The notes under the pieces: model-generated
The model's input: only the letters and a program-made list of their open reading frames with translations
Databases searched by the model: none
What the model was told of the DNA's origin: nothing
Assembly: GCA_029834535.1 (NCBI GenBank)
Contig: JAQMWT010000489.1
Coordinates: 1 to 64,000, forward strand
DNA from: Chrysophaeum taylorii
Taxonomy: Eukaryota; Sar; Pelagophyceae; Pelagomonadales; Pelagomonadaceae
Direction of reading: 5' to 3'
DNA length: 64,000 nt
Program-made: the position numbers and the translations under genes
In this document: one piece after another, positions 21,245 to 32,941 of the stretch
Position numbering within the stretch: the stretch's first letter is position 1
Layout: every line of letters begins with the position of its first letter

Positions 21245-22203
21245 TGGTTGCCGACGACGCCTGTGCCGACAACCACGCCTTACTTCATCAGGCACCAAAC
21301 CTCAAGATGACGAATTTCCCGACTTCATCCACTATCTCCACACGAGTCGCGGATTTTCTTTGTACCACTTACACTCCAGACAAGACCTCAAAGAAGACTA
21401 GCTCCCTGCACGGACGCAATGGCCCCGGCACAGAAACCTCATTGAATGACGGTGGCGCATCTTTTTGTTTTACGCGCACAACTCAAAATTTTGTTCCCGA
21501 GACCATCCGCCGCATTCCCGAACATACTATTCATATGGGACTAACTAACTAACTTCAGACCTCTCCCGAGCATGGGAGCCAGGCCGGACCGACAGGAGCC
21601 AGTCCGGAATCACGGGCCTGTAGACGAGGGGCGCCGAAAGGTGGGTCGGCGGAGAGTGATCATCAAGCTTATCGCCATGCGACGAGGAGACCGCGATGTG
21701 ACTGACAACCAACTCGTCGATAACTTCCGTCTGCGCCCCCCGGCCATACCCCGTCCCACTGCGAACGTTCCGGCTGCCAACCGGCCCGCCCGAGAGGCGA
21801 ATAGGTGCCAACCTACGCCGGGACGAGGCACTCTTACCAGTCACTTTATCGGCGTCAAACCGTTGTATCTGCAGGCTGCAGGTCTCTCTTCACAGGATAC
21901 AAAAGACAACACAGGTTACGTTTTATATCTCGTATTTATGGTAGTCCCGCAATTTCGACAAGGTCTTCAAGTTATCGCAACATCTCAGCTCAAAGCTCTG
22001 CATGTACAAGCAACCGACCCACCCCTGCCCCACGAGCCCTACCTTTATGAGCTTCTCACGTCCTCAACCTCAGACCCCCACGATTATGCAACACTTCTAG
22101 GAAAGACCGCCGTTGTACTCGCCACTCGCAAACCCAACGGCCTGTGCGCACAAACATGACATGCACCGTTCCCCGGCGTATCATGTCACCCATGGCACCG
22201 CTC

Positions 22204-25167
22204 TTAAAGCTTCTCCCCTTCGGCGAACCTGTCACTTTCGTCTACCCTCAAAGTCACAAATTGGAACCCTCCAGCGTCTCTGCCTCTTACTTTCATAGCA
22301 ACAACTATCTCCCGAACCTCCCCGGTACGGACCGATTTGGGCAGTCCATGAGAGCGCTGGTTGTCGGCTTGGATCTTATGCAGGAGAGCAAATGGGTGAT
22401 AATACTCAGCGGCAATAGACTTTCCTTCGATGCGCACATTGCGAAGGTTGAGGAGACGAACCACGGTGCCTCGGGTGTTTTCTTTGATAATGTTTTCAGC
22501 AAAATTCCTCTGGTGGAGGTGGCGACCAAGGACTTGGAATTGGAGACCAAGCTGCACCTTAAGAGGGTGGAAGGCTTCAGAGCGAAAAGTTGAGAATGCG
22601 TCAGAGGATATGATCTTCACGTGGACATCAAATTCGACTTTGATGACATTAACCACGTAGAGGATGCCGACCAGGACATCTTGTGCGTCTAATTTCCATA
22701 GGAAATAGACCCATTTGTGTGCTGAGATGATACACACGAAGTGCATGATGTAGCGAAATCCGCCGTAGCACCTGTGGATGCCCGGGTATGACACGTCCAT
22801 GTGGAGGTGTTGGCCAGGAGCGTAGGCCAGTTCGTCCTGTGACCAGGGAGTGTTCTTGTGACGGAAACTGACATGCGATTGACAGCGTTTGCACTCGCTG
22901 CAGTCTTGCAGATACCGATCATCACCTGGGCGGAGATTCGTTACATTAGCGGCAATGATGCGGCGAAGAATCTCTGCTTGCTGGTGGTGTATGCGGTGCC
23001 AGCGAGTGACCAAAAGCACTCTTTTGGCGTGCAAGTTGGTGCCGGGCTGGTGCAAGGGAGGCAGAGCGGCAGTCGAAGCGCTGGGGGGGCTGGGTCGCTT
23101 GTCGACTCGGATCTTAGCAACGGTTGCCTCGGCCAGAAGCGTCTCGAGGTTTGTCGATTTGCTTGGTTTGCGGATCGCATCATGGTGAGCATCTGCAACG
23201 GCATAGAAGAGGGAGGTGAGGTTCAAGTCTTCCTCTGCTAGCAGGCGGCTGGAGATGCTCATGAAGAAGTCTGCAACCTGGGTAATGTCTCCTGGGCTGG
23301 GGATGCCATTGCGTATTGTTGCCCATTCTATGTGAAAGTTCACGTGGTGGTGCGATTCGTGGAATGCGAGGACAGCGCTGTACTTTGCCTGCAGCATGTG
23401 GTGCGGGACGGCGTTGGCCAGTGCCTTGAAAGCGAAGTACGGCGGGTGCTCTTTGAATAGTCGGAGCAGTTCCGGGTCCGAGTGGTGTCCAAACTTTGCG
23501 ATTTCGTTGAGGGTCGCATAGCGGATGTGGTCTGGAGAGATCAGCAGCAAGGCGTTGGAGTAGCTCGTGTTGGTGGGGTACGAGCCGGTGGCCGAGTAGC
23601 ATTTGGTGCTCTTCTGAAGCGTGTCTCCGATGTGGCCGACATAGTCCGCGCAAGTGGGACGTGCTTTGGACATAATGAGTCCATTGGGGTCATCGAGAGT
23701 AATTCGCCCTCGTGAGTCGATCGCGGCAAAGCCAGGATGCGAACGATTCATATAGTGAACCCAAGTGGACGGGCGCGTACAGCTGTGAGCGGCAGCCAAG
23801 GAGGTGGTGTAAGCGACGACCAGAAAGGCTTTGCCCTTGGGAACATCCAGGGAAAAGGAGTGCGTTGGGGTGAAGACTGCGGGTTGATGGGAACTGTCCA
23901 AAATCTGAGGGGGCCTGGAATGGAGGGTGAGGGAGGCGCGCGAGAAGTAGCCGCATGTGACGGCAGTAGCGGCGGTGCCGGTGATGGCTCCATCCAAATG
24001 GTAAGCACATTGAGACTCTGAGGCATGAAAACAGCGGATGGTATTCCAAGCGACGAGAGTGGGGTGTTGTGACAAATGGTTGTGCAGGAGAGTGAAAACC
24101 AGTAGGTGGGAAATGGACGCCATTGTGGCGTAGGGGGTGCCGTCGGCATCTAAACCGAGATCCATGAAGGGCTTGGTGAGACGTGCGAGCATTTGGCAGA
24201 TGCGGGCATTCTCGGAAATCGAGAGTTTCGAGGCGTTTGCGTGCTTGTAGGAGTAGGTAGCCTTGTGCTGGTAGTAGTGCAAGGTAGAACGGGGCACTTT
24301 ACCACGAAGGACGGGTTTGGCGATCCAGAGATCGTCAGGGACGGTGGGACTGGGATCCAGGAGATGAAGCATGCTCGGAGGCGAGGTTAACCAAGGGGAG
24401 GCGGTTTTCTCGAGGGTGTAGCCGGTGAGCGGGTGCCGGGCATACACAGCGAGATAGCGCGTCTTGCTGATGACATCACCAAAAGCAGAGGCATTGTAGA
24501 CACCGGAATGGCGGAAGTAGCCTAAGCGCTGATAACATGTGGTGAGTTGCGCATATTCTTGGTGGGTTCGGGGGTTGGGAGGGACGACAATGGTATAAGT
24601 CGGGAGCGTGCAACGAACGAAGCGGAGTTGCTCGGTGACGAAGAGGTCGACGGTGACCGGAGTGTCATAACCGTCGTGTTCTTTCATGACACTGAGATGT
24701 TGACAGGGCAATGTAAAAACTGCGAGGTCGAATGTAGGGAGTCTTATTTTGCCGGTTTGGAGTGCGACATTGATTTTTCTGATGTCCGCATAGTGCTTGG
24801 CATGCGGAAAGAGGTGTTGCGCACGGGTGCGCAAGATATCGTTGATTTCGCAGGTAACTACGACAGTTGGGCGTTTGTCGAATCGTTTGCGAAAAGTGTC
24901 GAAACCTTCCTGGTGAAGTCCGCCTGCAATAATGGCTGTTTTGAGCAGTGGGGTTTGTGTTTGCACAGAGAGGTCTGCGGAGCCATTGAAGGCATAGTGG
25001 ACAACAGGAGATTGGAAGTTGAGCAGTTCGGTAAGATACATGGAATGATTTTGTAACTTCGCGAAGTCAAGCGTGTGCGATTGTGAGCGTGTCTTGGCGA
25101 CATGCCGTATGATGTGTGCAATCTCATCCTGGAGTGACATTCGTTTTCTTGTGTGAAAGCTGACCAC
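22204..25167 (-). mobile_element. Antisense frame: cytosine-5 DNA methyltransferase-like domain plus integrase
   Basis: An uninterrupted 987-codon frame on the strand opposite to gag and reverse transcriptase. Residues about 80-240 match the order of C5-methyltransferase motifs: AIIAGGLHQEGF (motif I position), VVVTCEIND (II), YADIRKI (III), FTLPCQHLSV with the PCQ of motif IV, and LGYFRHSGVYNASAFGD then TRYLAVYAR (VIII). Residues about 700-930 are an integrase: a His/Cys zinc-binding head (HRIHHQ, CSECKRC), the core LHMDVSYPG and IISSDAFSTF, and QRNFAENIIKENTRG. The middle (about 250-690) is unrecognised. Junctions with plus-strand element sequence lie near 22.3 and 25.17 kb. It could be an inversion, a nested insertion or a genuine ambisense layout. 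Confidence 0.7.
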
Positions 25168-25175
25168 GGTGGCGA

Positions 25176-28100
25176 TTGTTTGCTTTGGATGGGATCCGTG
25201 ATGTTCACAGCTCTATCCTGCTTGTACATCAAGCGCGATATGGAAAAATCGTCACCTCTAACGACTTTCATGTCGACGCAGACATGCCCGTCAACCGTAA
25301 CAAGGAGATCGCACGGATCAAAGCACTCGCACAGATCCCAACAAAGGCACGACAAGAGGACCCGCTACCAGCTATAAGCGAACAGCAAATGCCGGAAGTT
25401 AGACAGGAATCAAAAAATGAGGGCGAGACTCACGAAGACGAGCACGATGATAAACCTAGCGATGACGACGAACACAAAGAACCGGATCCAACTCCCGCTG
25501 CTGATTCTAGTCCCATCTGCAACGCGACACCTGAACAGGATTTTTCGTTCCTCAACCGGCCACGTCCACCGGATGGTAGCATCCCGATGCCCAAACGAAA
25601 AGATCGCCTAGAGGTTGTTCTCGGCGATTCAGGTTTTACTCCAGTTCTCGTGCATCGCAACCAGAGCGATAAACTCAAGGCAGATCTCAATGACGAACGT
25701 GGATTCCGGATCCCTAAGGATCAACTCTACATCGTTGAACGCGTTGACGATGGAAAACTCTTCACCAAACGCATTCTCGCCTCAGAGTTCGGTCGCAACT
25801 GGAAATACCAGCAAGAGCAATCCACGGCTCACGCCACAACCAACATGTCCAGTACATTGATGTTCCTCATCAGTGTCAGCGCTCTGCACCAGGGCCACGC
25901 CGCCAGCATAGCCTCTGCTCTCAATATTCGAAGAGAAGCTAAGCCGCCTAATGGTGTCCCGAAAGGATGTCTCCTAGCAACTACCACACAAGATTACGGT
26001 ATCATGGGCGGCACCGCACTGGATTTGCAGAGAGAAACCGACGCGGAACTCTTGTATGTTGACTTCCCCAGGAAACCATACCACTCGTCTGTGTTGGTTG
26101 ACCATCTTGATAACGACAATTCTGTCCTCGAGCACTACATGTGCAATGACGAAATGTCACCGACAGAGTACTATGCGCGTCAATGGAACCAAGAATTCTG
26201 TTGTATGGGCTCCTCTCTTTTATGGGACATCTCCGCGCATCAGCACTACCATCTAGCTTCTCGTCACAGGCATGCCTTCATGCATGATTCTGGCGAACTC
26301 GGACACCTCTTCCTAAGTCAAAGTGATCCAAATCAAGACATCCTCCAAGAAGTCATGGACTATGATTTGGAGCACATCGATCACGTCGTATTACAGCTCG
26401 TGACCGCTGAAGACATCGTCTATGAGCCAGAAAAGATTGTCGAACTTAAAGGACTCAGCGAAGAAGATAAGTTTAAGCATATCGCCTCGGTTCGCAAGGA
26501 AATTGAAGGATTGTGCTCCAATGGTGTATTCCAGCTTGAGCCTTTACCACCAGACCGTCCATCTCGACAAAGCTCGTGTTGAAGATCAAGTATTTTGCTG
26601 ACGGCACTCCCGACCGCTATAAAGCCCGTCTAGTCGCCCGAGGTTTCTTGGCACGTGTAGGTATTGACTTCTATGCCACATCCTCACCAACCGTAATGCT
26701 CGCTAACAACCGGCTACTTCTCGCCATTGCTGTGAAGCACAAGCTCCCCGTCGCGCACGCGGACATTCCCCAGGCATTCATCCAATCCGCACTCGATCGC
26801 CCGGTATGGATCGACTTTCCTCGAGGAATACGTGTCTCTCCAAATCTTGTCCAGCAGATACAGAAGAACCATCCAGAGTCAAAACTCGCTCTCCGACTCG
26901 TCAAGGCTCTCTATGGTCTCAAACAGTCAGCTTTGTTGTGGAACATTAAGCTCGACTCATTTCTTCGACAGCATGAGTTCGAACGCTCACACGTCGATAC
27001 TTGCCTTTATATCAATTGGGATCGATCTATCAACCAATGGGTATTGCTATCCGTTTCAGTCGATGACCTCTTGATCACTGGTACCAACAGCGCCAAAATT
27101 GCGTCTCTTCGCACTGCTCTGGAGACCGAATATGGCAAGGGTACATGGCATGACAACATTCGATCCTTTCTTGGCATCGATGTCCATTATAATGTCTCCG
27201 CTGGTCATCTCACTATGAATGTTGCAGCGAAGATCAACAAGATGCTTGCTGAGCATAAGCTCAATCTGCATTGCCTAGACGCCCCCTATTCGGACATCCT
27301 CGTCCAAAAACCTTCCAATACACTTCTATCCGACTTGGCTCATACCTTAGACGTATTACGCCAAAACTTCCCTTTCTACTGTGGCACCAGCATTTATTTG
27401 TCTGTCACATGTCGGCCGGACATCGCCACCTTGTGCAACAAATGCTGCAAGGGGATGCACAACCCTGACCACACCCATCTTCTGCACTTGTATGTTTTAC
27501 TTCGCTACTTAAGGGGCACTCCGAATGATTCCCTTGACTATTCATCCGACAGCCCGTCTATTACCCCCTTTATTCAGCATCTGATCGCTCACTATCCTGA
27601 ACTGCATCATCTTCGTTCACCTATTATCTGTTTTACTGATGCAAGCTTTGCTGATCGTTCTGACCCTCGCTTACGATCCAATTCTGGTGTATGTATATTC
27701 GTCTTTGGCAATCTCGTATTTTGGTCTAGCAAACGCCAGACTCTTACTGCCAAGAGCACCATGGAAGCTGAACTCATCGCCGCCAGCGCAGCTGCTGATG
27801 AATGTCACTGGTTCTACAAGCCTTTCTCCTCTCACCCCTATCTATTTTCGTGTGATCAAGCTCACGCTATTCCCTTACTTATCGACAACGCTAGCGTACT
27901 ACATGTCGTTAATCATCCTAAAGTCAGTGCTCCTTCTCGTCATATCAACTTACGAGAATTTCGCATTCGTGACTACCAAGCTAACTCGATCATTAGACCT
28001 CTCTGGTGTCCTGCTCTCTGCCAGGTCGCTGATCATTTTTCGAAGCTCCTTCAACGCAACTTATTCCACAAGTTCAAAAACGCCTACGGCGTTCATTCCA

Positions 28101-28213
28101 CTTCATCCTCCCCACCACCCCATCAAGGCACTCTTTCCGCTACTCTTCCACCGTACGACTCTGTCCAGAACACTCTCTACATTCTTGTCGATGGTAAGAC
28201 GCTTTCCGCTTAG
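25176..28213 (+). mobile_element. Reverse transcriptase / RNase H region of the Copia-like element
   Basis: Forward region. After an acidic linker come the RVT_2 blocks RYKARLVARGF, VAHADIPQAFIQSAL, LVKALYGLKQSALLW and VSVDDLLITG (catalytic DD pair). Then the RNase H part follows, with CFTDASFADRS, SSKRQTLTAKSTMEAELIAA and LLIDNASVLHVV, in the order typical of Ty1/copia. Treated as a fossil with about one break. Confidence 0.88.
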
Positions 28214-28757
28214 TTTGATCCAGATTTCACTCCCCACGTTCAATCTGTGAGGGCGTAGAGATAGAAAATCTGAACTAGGGTTAGTACCCCCTGTTCTAGG
28301 GTTAGTTTACTTAACTTTTGCCACCTCAGTGCTCCTTCTCGTCATATCAACTTACGAGAATTTCGCATTTGTGACTACCAAGCTAACTCGATCATTAGAC
28401 CTCTCTGGTGTCCTACTCTCTACCAGGTCGCTGATCATTTTTCGAAGCTCCTTCTAACTAACTAACTAACTAAGCTCCTTCAACGCAACTTATTCCACAA
28501 GTTCAAAAACGCCTACGGCGTTCATTCCACTTCATCCTCCCCACCATCCCATCAAGTCACTCTTTCCGCTACTCTTCCACCGTACGACTCTGTCCAGAAC
28601 ACTCTCTACATTCTTGTCGATGGTAAGACGCTTCCCGCTTAGTTTGATCCAGATTTCACTCCCCACGTTCAATCTGTGAGGGCGTAGAGATAGAAAACCT
28701 GAACTAGGGTTAGTACCCCCTATTTTAGGGTTAGTTCACTTAACTTTGCCACCTTTG
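27924..28757 (+). repeat. Tandem duplication of the element's 3' end
   Basis: Bases 27924-28325 (end of the coding region plus the first 70 bases of LTR, 28256-28325) are repeated at 28326-28757, where the second copy runs on into the complete 3' LTR. The second copy carries a small CTAACTAACTAA insertion. Confidence 0.85.
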
Positions 28758-28879
28758 ATTTAAGAAAACGCTGTGTTATTCACACCGGCTGTCCTTGAGT
28801 AAGAGACAGATTCGAGGACAGACTACCACTGTTCTCACACTCTGCTGAAGGGTAACACAGCTGTGATTACTGTTCTCTA
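28685..28879 (+). repeat. 3' LTR of the Copia-like element
   Basis: 195 bases, TAGAGA...TCTCTA, followed by the AGGAG target duplication at 28880-28884. Confidence 0.92.
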
Positions 28880-29388
28880 AGGAGGGATGTGCCTGACGGG
28901 CGGAGAAAAGTATGCGGGGCCAGGTTGAGAGTTTATTAAGAAGGACTAACGCTGGGGCTGTTGATGGGGGCTATCCGTTTAATAAGTGCGTTGGGAATGA
29001 CGTGACGTAGGGCAAATGCTGGGGGTTGTAATGAATGCGATGAGGGTTTTGCGAAGGTGTTGGAAGAAGGTTTGTGTTCGAGAGGGGCATTGATGGGGGA
29101 TGATGGTGGTTAGGACTCCGAGTAATAGGAGATGGGCTGGATGTTGTTTTTTTCGAGGAAGATTCCGGCGTGTTCGAGAAGGGCGCGGATGGTGGGCTCT
29201 TTCTCGGTTTTGAGGGCCCAGTACATCTTGTCGGGATTGTAGCCGTGCACCAACGTGTGCGATATGCCTGGGGGGTCGGAACCTTTTATTCGGCGCTTTC
29301 CATCGGTTGTACTTTGTGAGGCGTCACGACGAGTTCTTCGCGGCATTCCATAGTATCCTGCACTTTTTGAATATTTCAACCTTTGCTC
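28880..29388. other. Right half of split LTR-like repeat and unassigned sequence
   Basis: 28880-28985 continues the repeat interrupted at 18725 (GGATGTGCCTGACGGGCGG, then GGGCTGTTGATGGGGGCTAT, also at about 16386). A 112-codon leftward frame (29448-29110) ending HAGIFLEKNNIQPISYYSES has protein-like composition (HTLVHGYNPDKMYWALKTEK), but its 5' part lies in the adjacent repeat and I recognise no family. It may be the tail of a truncated gene. Confidence 0.4.
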
Positions 29389-29745
29389 CAACGTGGAACG
29401 TCCCATTTCATACTCCGACAATAGTAGACGGACGGTGGAACGTTCCATTTCAAGAGTGTTGCGGCCGCGCGGTAGCTTCCAATAGTGTTGCGGCCGCGCG
29501 GTAGCACGAGGCTGTCGGACAGACGGACGGTCGCCTGGGGGGGGGGGGTCGGCATCATTTCTTCGGCGCTTTCCGTCGGTTCTACTTCCTACGGAGGAAT
29601 ACTAGACGAATGTGGAACGTTCCACTTCATACTCCGAGAATAGTAGACGGACGGTGGGAGGTTCCATCTCAAGAGTGTTGGGGCCGCGCGGTAGCTTTCA
29701 ATAGTGTTGCGGCGGTGCGGTAGCACGACGCTGTCGCGCGCGCTC
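29389..29745 (+). repeat. Two-copy direct repeat, about 220-base period
   Basis: Two imperfect copies (about 29389-29540 and 29609-29745) share TGGAACGTTCCA-type palindromes, TTTCATACTCCGA, AATAGTAGACGGACGGTGG, AGAGTGTTG and GCGGCCGCGCGGTAGC. Within each copy the AATAGTGTTGCGGC...GGTAGC motif also repeats. Confidence 0.8.
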
Positions 29746-31705
29746 GCGGTTGTAGTGGTTTTCTCAGATACCCGCCCCTCCTTGCCGGACCAGGGGCCTC
29801 AACAACCCTTTCTCCCAACCCGAACCGCGGGTGAAACCACCACACACCCGATCTCAGCGTAATACCTCACGCCATCGCGAAATCAGACAATCAAAAATGA
29901 GGGTAATATCAAGTATAGGCAGCAAGAAAGCAATACAAATGCCCGGTACATTGGGTTCGGTCGAAGCGCAGGTGAGGGTGTCAAGATTACCCCCCCCCCC
30001 CATAAGTGCAAGGTCAATACCAGAGCAACAATCAGGGTAAGTCAGGTGGCAGGCAGGCAAGTGGGGGGGAAGGGCGTTACTGGCACACCGTTGTGATGGA
30101 TGACGGTGCCTTTGGAACCTGCGCCTTTTTTTTTCTAGCCTGGGCCGCGCCCCGTCAGTTCCGTGCCCCCCGCCCGCTATTGCCTAGGTCGGGTGCTCTA
30201 AGTTTCATTCGCGTTTCCGGGCGAAGGAGGAGTGAGAGCGGATGGTGTTCTCTATTTCTTGTCTTAGGCGACGTGAGCGACCTCGGTATCTTCGTCTTGT
30301 TCTTCCTCATCAGACCCCATCTCCGCAGAGGGATGGTGCTTCCGGCGTTTTTGAACTTGGTCTCGGCGAGATCGCTATGCTTGATCCGGGCCGCCGCAAC
30401 GAAATTCTTTTTCATGTGCAGTAGGGCAACTTTGTCCGTTTTGTCCGCGCCGAGCAACACGTTTCTCTGGTTTATCATATCCAGAGATTCGCCGGGCGTG
30501 TTCGACGTCACAACATCGACATTTTTCTTGTGCTTCTCCTTCTGTTCCGCGTTTTCCTCCTCATCACGAACATTATCCTCACAGCCGCATGCAGAGGATC
30601 TTTCTTGGAAGCCGACATCGCTCCCGGCGGAATGCGTTGGCCAATACACGCTCCGTGAGTTTGGCGATCATCGCGTGCCGTTTGGTGACTCGCTGCGGAC
30701 ACTTCGAGTCAATTTTATACGGGCTGCGCTCGCGGAGTAACTTATAAAGGCTACTGCATTGATTTTTGTGGGATTGGACTCGCTGGTTGGCGACAGCTTG
30801 CGACTACCAGCTCGGTTTGCGAACCGGAATACCACCACATCGAATGTGCACGTGGCATGAACAAGAGTCTTTAAGATTACGACCATCGCACCGAATGGGC
30901 GAAAGTAAGCGGAAAGGAGGTCATTCGCTGAAGCGAAGATGGGTAGGTGGTACGTGTTTCGTCGATGGTTAGTCCTTTAAACTAACTGCACCACCACGTT
31001 GAAGCTGCGAAGAAAAGCCGGCAACAACTCATCACTGGGCTCTTGTGGATGCACCGAGCGAGCGTGTTCATCATCGCCGGATGAAAGCGACCACGACTTG
31101 CAAATTGCGAGTCGCGCGAGGCGGGCATGACGAGCTCTCGACCAAGCGTTCTCGAGCGGCCTTCGGCCATATGGCTGCACCTTGATATTACCCTCGTCAT
31201 CGACGCGAGGCCCGCTTGTTCGCCCGGCCCATTCCATACAGCCACCGCGTTGGTGGAGGCGGCCAACGCTGAGGTAGGTCGATGTGTGCTTCGACAGCCC
31301 GACTTGTTGCTGTTACGCCGCCGAGTCGAGAGCACTACAGTCGGACACGAATTTTAAAATTTTTTGATTATCCCACAGCCGGTCGCGTGCACCACTGGCA
31401 TCCCGAAATCTCTCACAACCCCCATTTTCCGCCGCGCGATCTTTTGCTAGGTGCAATGATCAAAACACGCGCCCGCCCATTATAATAAAACGGTGCAATA
31501 TTCATTCCCCCGAGGAGGTGGTGGTTGTGACGAGACAAACAAAATATGCTTCACGTCGAAATGAGATAAAAACGCGCGACTTCTCGGACGGCCACGCTTC
31601 TTCGCCGTTGTCGTCGGACGGACGGATGTCCACGCAGAACAAAGGCAAGCGGCGGCGCGTCCGGGTTGTTGGTGTAAAGACACAAAGACTGGACCCTGGT
31701 TGGTT
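29746..31705. other. Gene-poor stretch, possible small hypothetical frames
   Basis: The best candidate is a 164-codon leftward frame (30649-30155) rich in Lys, Glu and Asn (NVRDEEENAEQKEKHKKNVD, KTDKVALLHMKKNFVAAARI). It is unlike the Arg-rich shadow frames elsewhere, so it may be a real exon or relic, but it matches no family I know. A CCCCCCCCC run lies at about 29991-30000. From 30.98 to 31.7 kb frames are short and unsupported. Confidence 0.3.
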
Positions 31706-32884
31706 TCAAGCGCCGCGGATCGTCTTGGTATATTCTCCCATGCGAGCGAGGTCTTTGGCGATGGCCGTGTGACCCTTGCGCTTTGCCTCGTCGACCGCTG
31801 ACCGACCCAACGAATTCTTCGCGTCGAGCGTGCAACGGCAGGAGAGCCACGCTACGACGTGGCGGTGACCCGCGTGCGCCGCTCTAACGAGCGCGGTGTT
31901 TCCCTGGCCATCTTGCTCGTCGGGATCGACCTTGCGCAATGCGACAAGGTATTCGACGATGTCGAGGTGGCCGGCGTGGGCCGCTCGAAGGAGCGCCGTG
32001 TTTCCCTGTCCGTCTTTCTCGCTCGGGTCGACCTTGCGCATGGTGACGAGGTATATGACGACGTCGAGGTGACCGCGCCCCGCGGCGTGATGGAGTGGGG
32101 TACGGTCGTTGTCGTCGCGCACCGCGGGATCGACCCTGTACTTTTCGACGAGAAGTTTTACGATGCGTGCGTGGCCTTCGAGGGCAGCGAAGTGAATCGG
32201 CGCGAGCTTCCGTTGGGGGGAGCCATCCCGGCCCGTGGGGTCGGCACCCGCCTTCAACACCCGTCGCGCATGAGCGAGGCTGCCCTCACGACACACCGCC
32301 ACGAGCTCGTTGGCGCGCGCCATGTCGCGGAGATCGATGGCCTGCTTCTTGTTGGCCGCGTCGTCGTTCGACGCGCGATTGATTAGGATTCCTGCCTCGG
32401 TTGTCGTCATTCGAGCCTTGGCCGAGAGGGCCGCGGTCGGCTTGGAACCCTTGACCTGCTTTGCCATGGCCTCGATCTGCTGCTTCATGCGAGCGACGGT
32501 GACCCCAAGTGATTCGCAGAGCTTGGCCGTCGCTCTCGAAATTCTCTCTCCGGCTTCTTCCAGCTCGTTTCGGTATCTATACGCATAGATGATCGCGCGC
32601 CACGGATACTTGGCCGCGCACACGTCGAGGACGCAGTCGATGGCGCAGACCGCCTCGTAATACGTGCGCACGAATTCCTGGCCGCAGTCGGAGCCAGATC
32701 TTTGGAGGCGTTCGATGCCAGCGTACACGTCCCACGCGGCATCCCGCGTCTTCTCGCACTCGCCGCGCAACACACGGACCGTTGCGATCTTTTGGTGGAT
32801 CGTCGCCACGACCGCCAGCACCGCCTCTGGTTGCGGGCAAACGCCCACGGGCGCGGCTCCGAGGGAGAAGGATCGTCGCAACAT
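31706..32884 (-). CDS. Ankyrin-repeat protein with N-terminal helical-bundle domain
   Basis: The start chosen is the second ATG (MLRRSFSLGAAP, 32884); an in-frame ATG 19 codons upstream at 32941 is possible. Residues about 20-170 are strongly helical (TVRVLRGECEKTRDAAWDVY, YRYRNELEEAGERISRATAK, VARMKQQIEAMAKQVKG). They resemble the four-helix N-terminal domains of MLKL-like and plant RPW8/CC-type proteins; that is inference by pattern. From about residue 200 there are five ankyrin repeats with LAPIHFAALEGHARIVKLLV, RTPLHHAAGRGHLDVVIYLV, NTALLRAAHAGHLDIVEYLV and a near-duplicate. Likely a protein-binding cytosolic adaptor. No enzyme motif is visible. The two most similar repeats suggest recent internal duplication. 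Confidence 0.8.
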   Translation of the reverse strand: MLRRSFSLGAAPVGVCPQPEAVLAVVATIHQKIATVRVLRGECEKTRDAAWDVYAGIERLQRSGSDCGQEFVRTYYEAVCAIDCVLDVCAAKYPWRAIIYAYRYRNELEEAGERISRATAKLCESLGVTVARMKQQIEAMAKQVKGSKPTAALSAKARMTTTEAGILINRASNDDAANKKQAIDLRDMARANELVAVCREGSLAHARRVLKAGADPTGRDGSPQRKLAPIHFAALEGHARIVKLLVEKYRVDPAVRDDNDRTPLHHAAGRGHLDVVIYLVTMRKVDPSEKDGQGNTALLRAAHAGHLDIVEYLVALRKVDPDEQDGQGNTALVRAAHAGHRHVVAWLSCRCTLDAKNSLGRSAVDEAKRKGHTAIAKDLARMGEYTKTIRGA

Positions 32885-32941
32885 GTTGAAGCTAAAAAGT
32901 TTTACACAGAATCTAGTACTCCTTGACACGTCAGTATTCAT

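Larger units (their letters stand above)
18726..28879 (+). mobile_element. Copia-like LTR retrotransposon with antisense methyltransferase-integrase frame
   Basis: A near full-length element of 10.15 kb bounded by 195-base LTRs and a 5-base target-site duplication AGGAG (18721-18725 and 28880-28884). Order: 5' LTR, copia-type primer site, gag, protease-like region, an antisense frame with DNA-methyltransferase-like and integrase domains, then reverse transcriptase and RNase H, a duplicated 3' segment, and the 3' LTR. The LTRs differ at roughly ten positions (about 95% identical), so insertion is moderately old. The plus-strand coding parts carry a few breaks (about three or four); the antisense frame is uninterrupted. 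It is inserted into an older LTR-like repeat. Confidence 0.88.
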
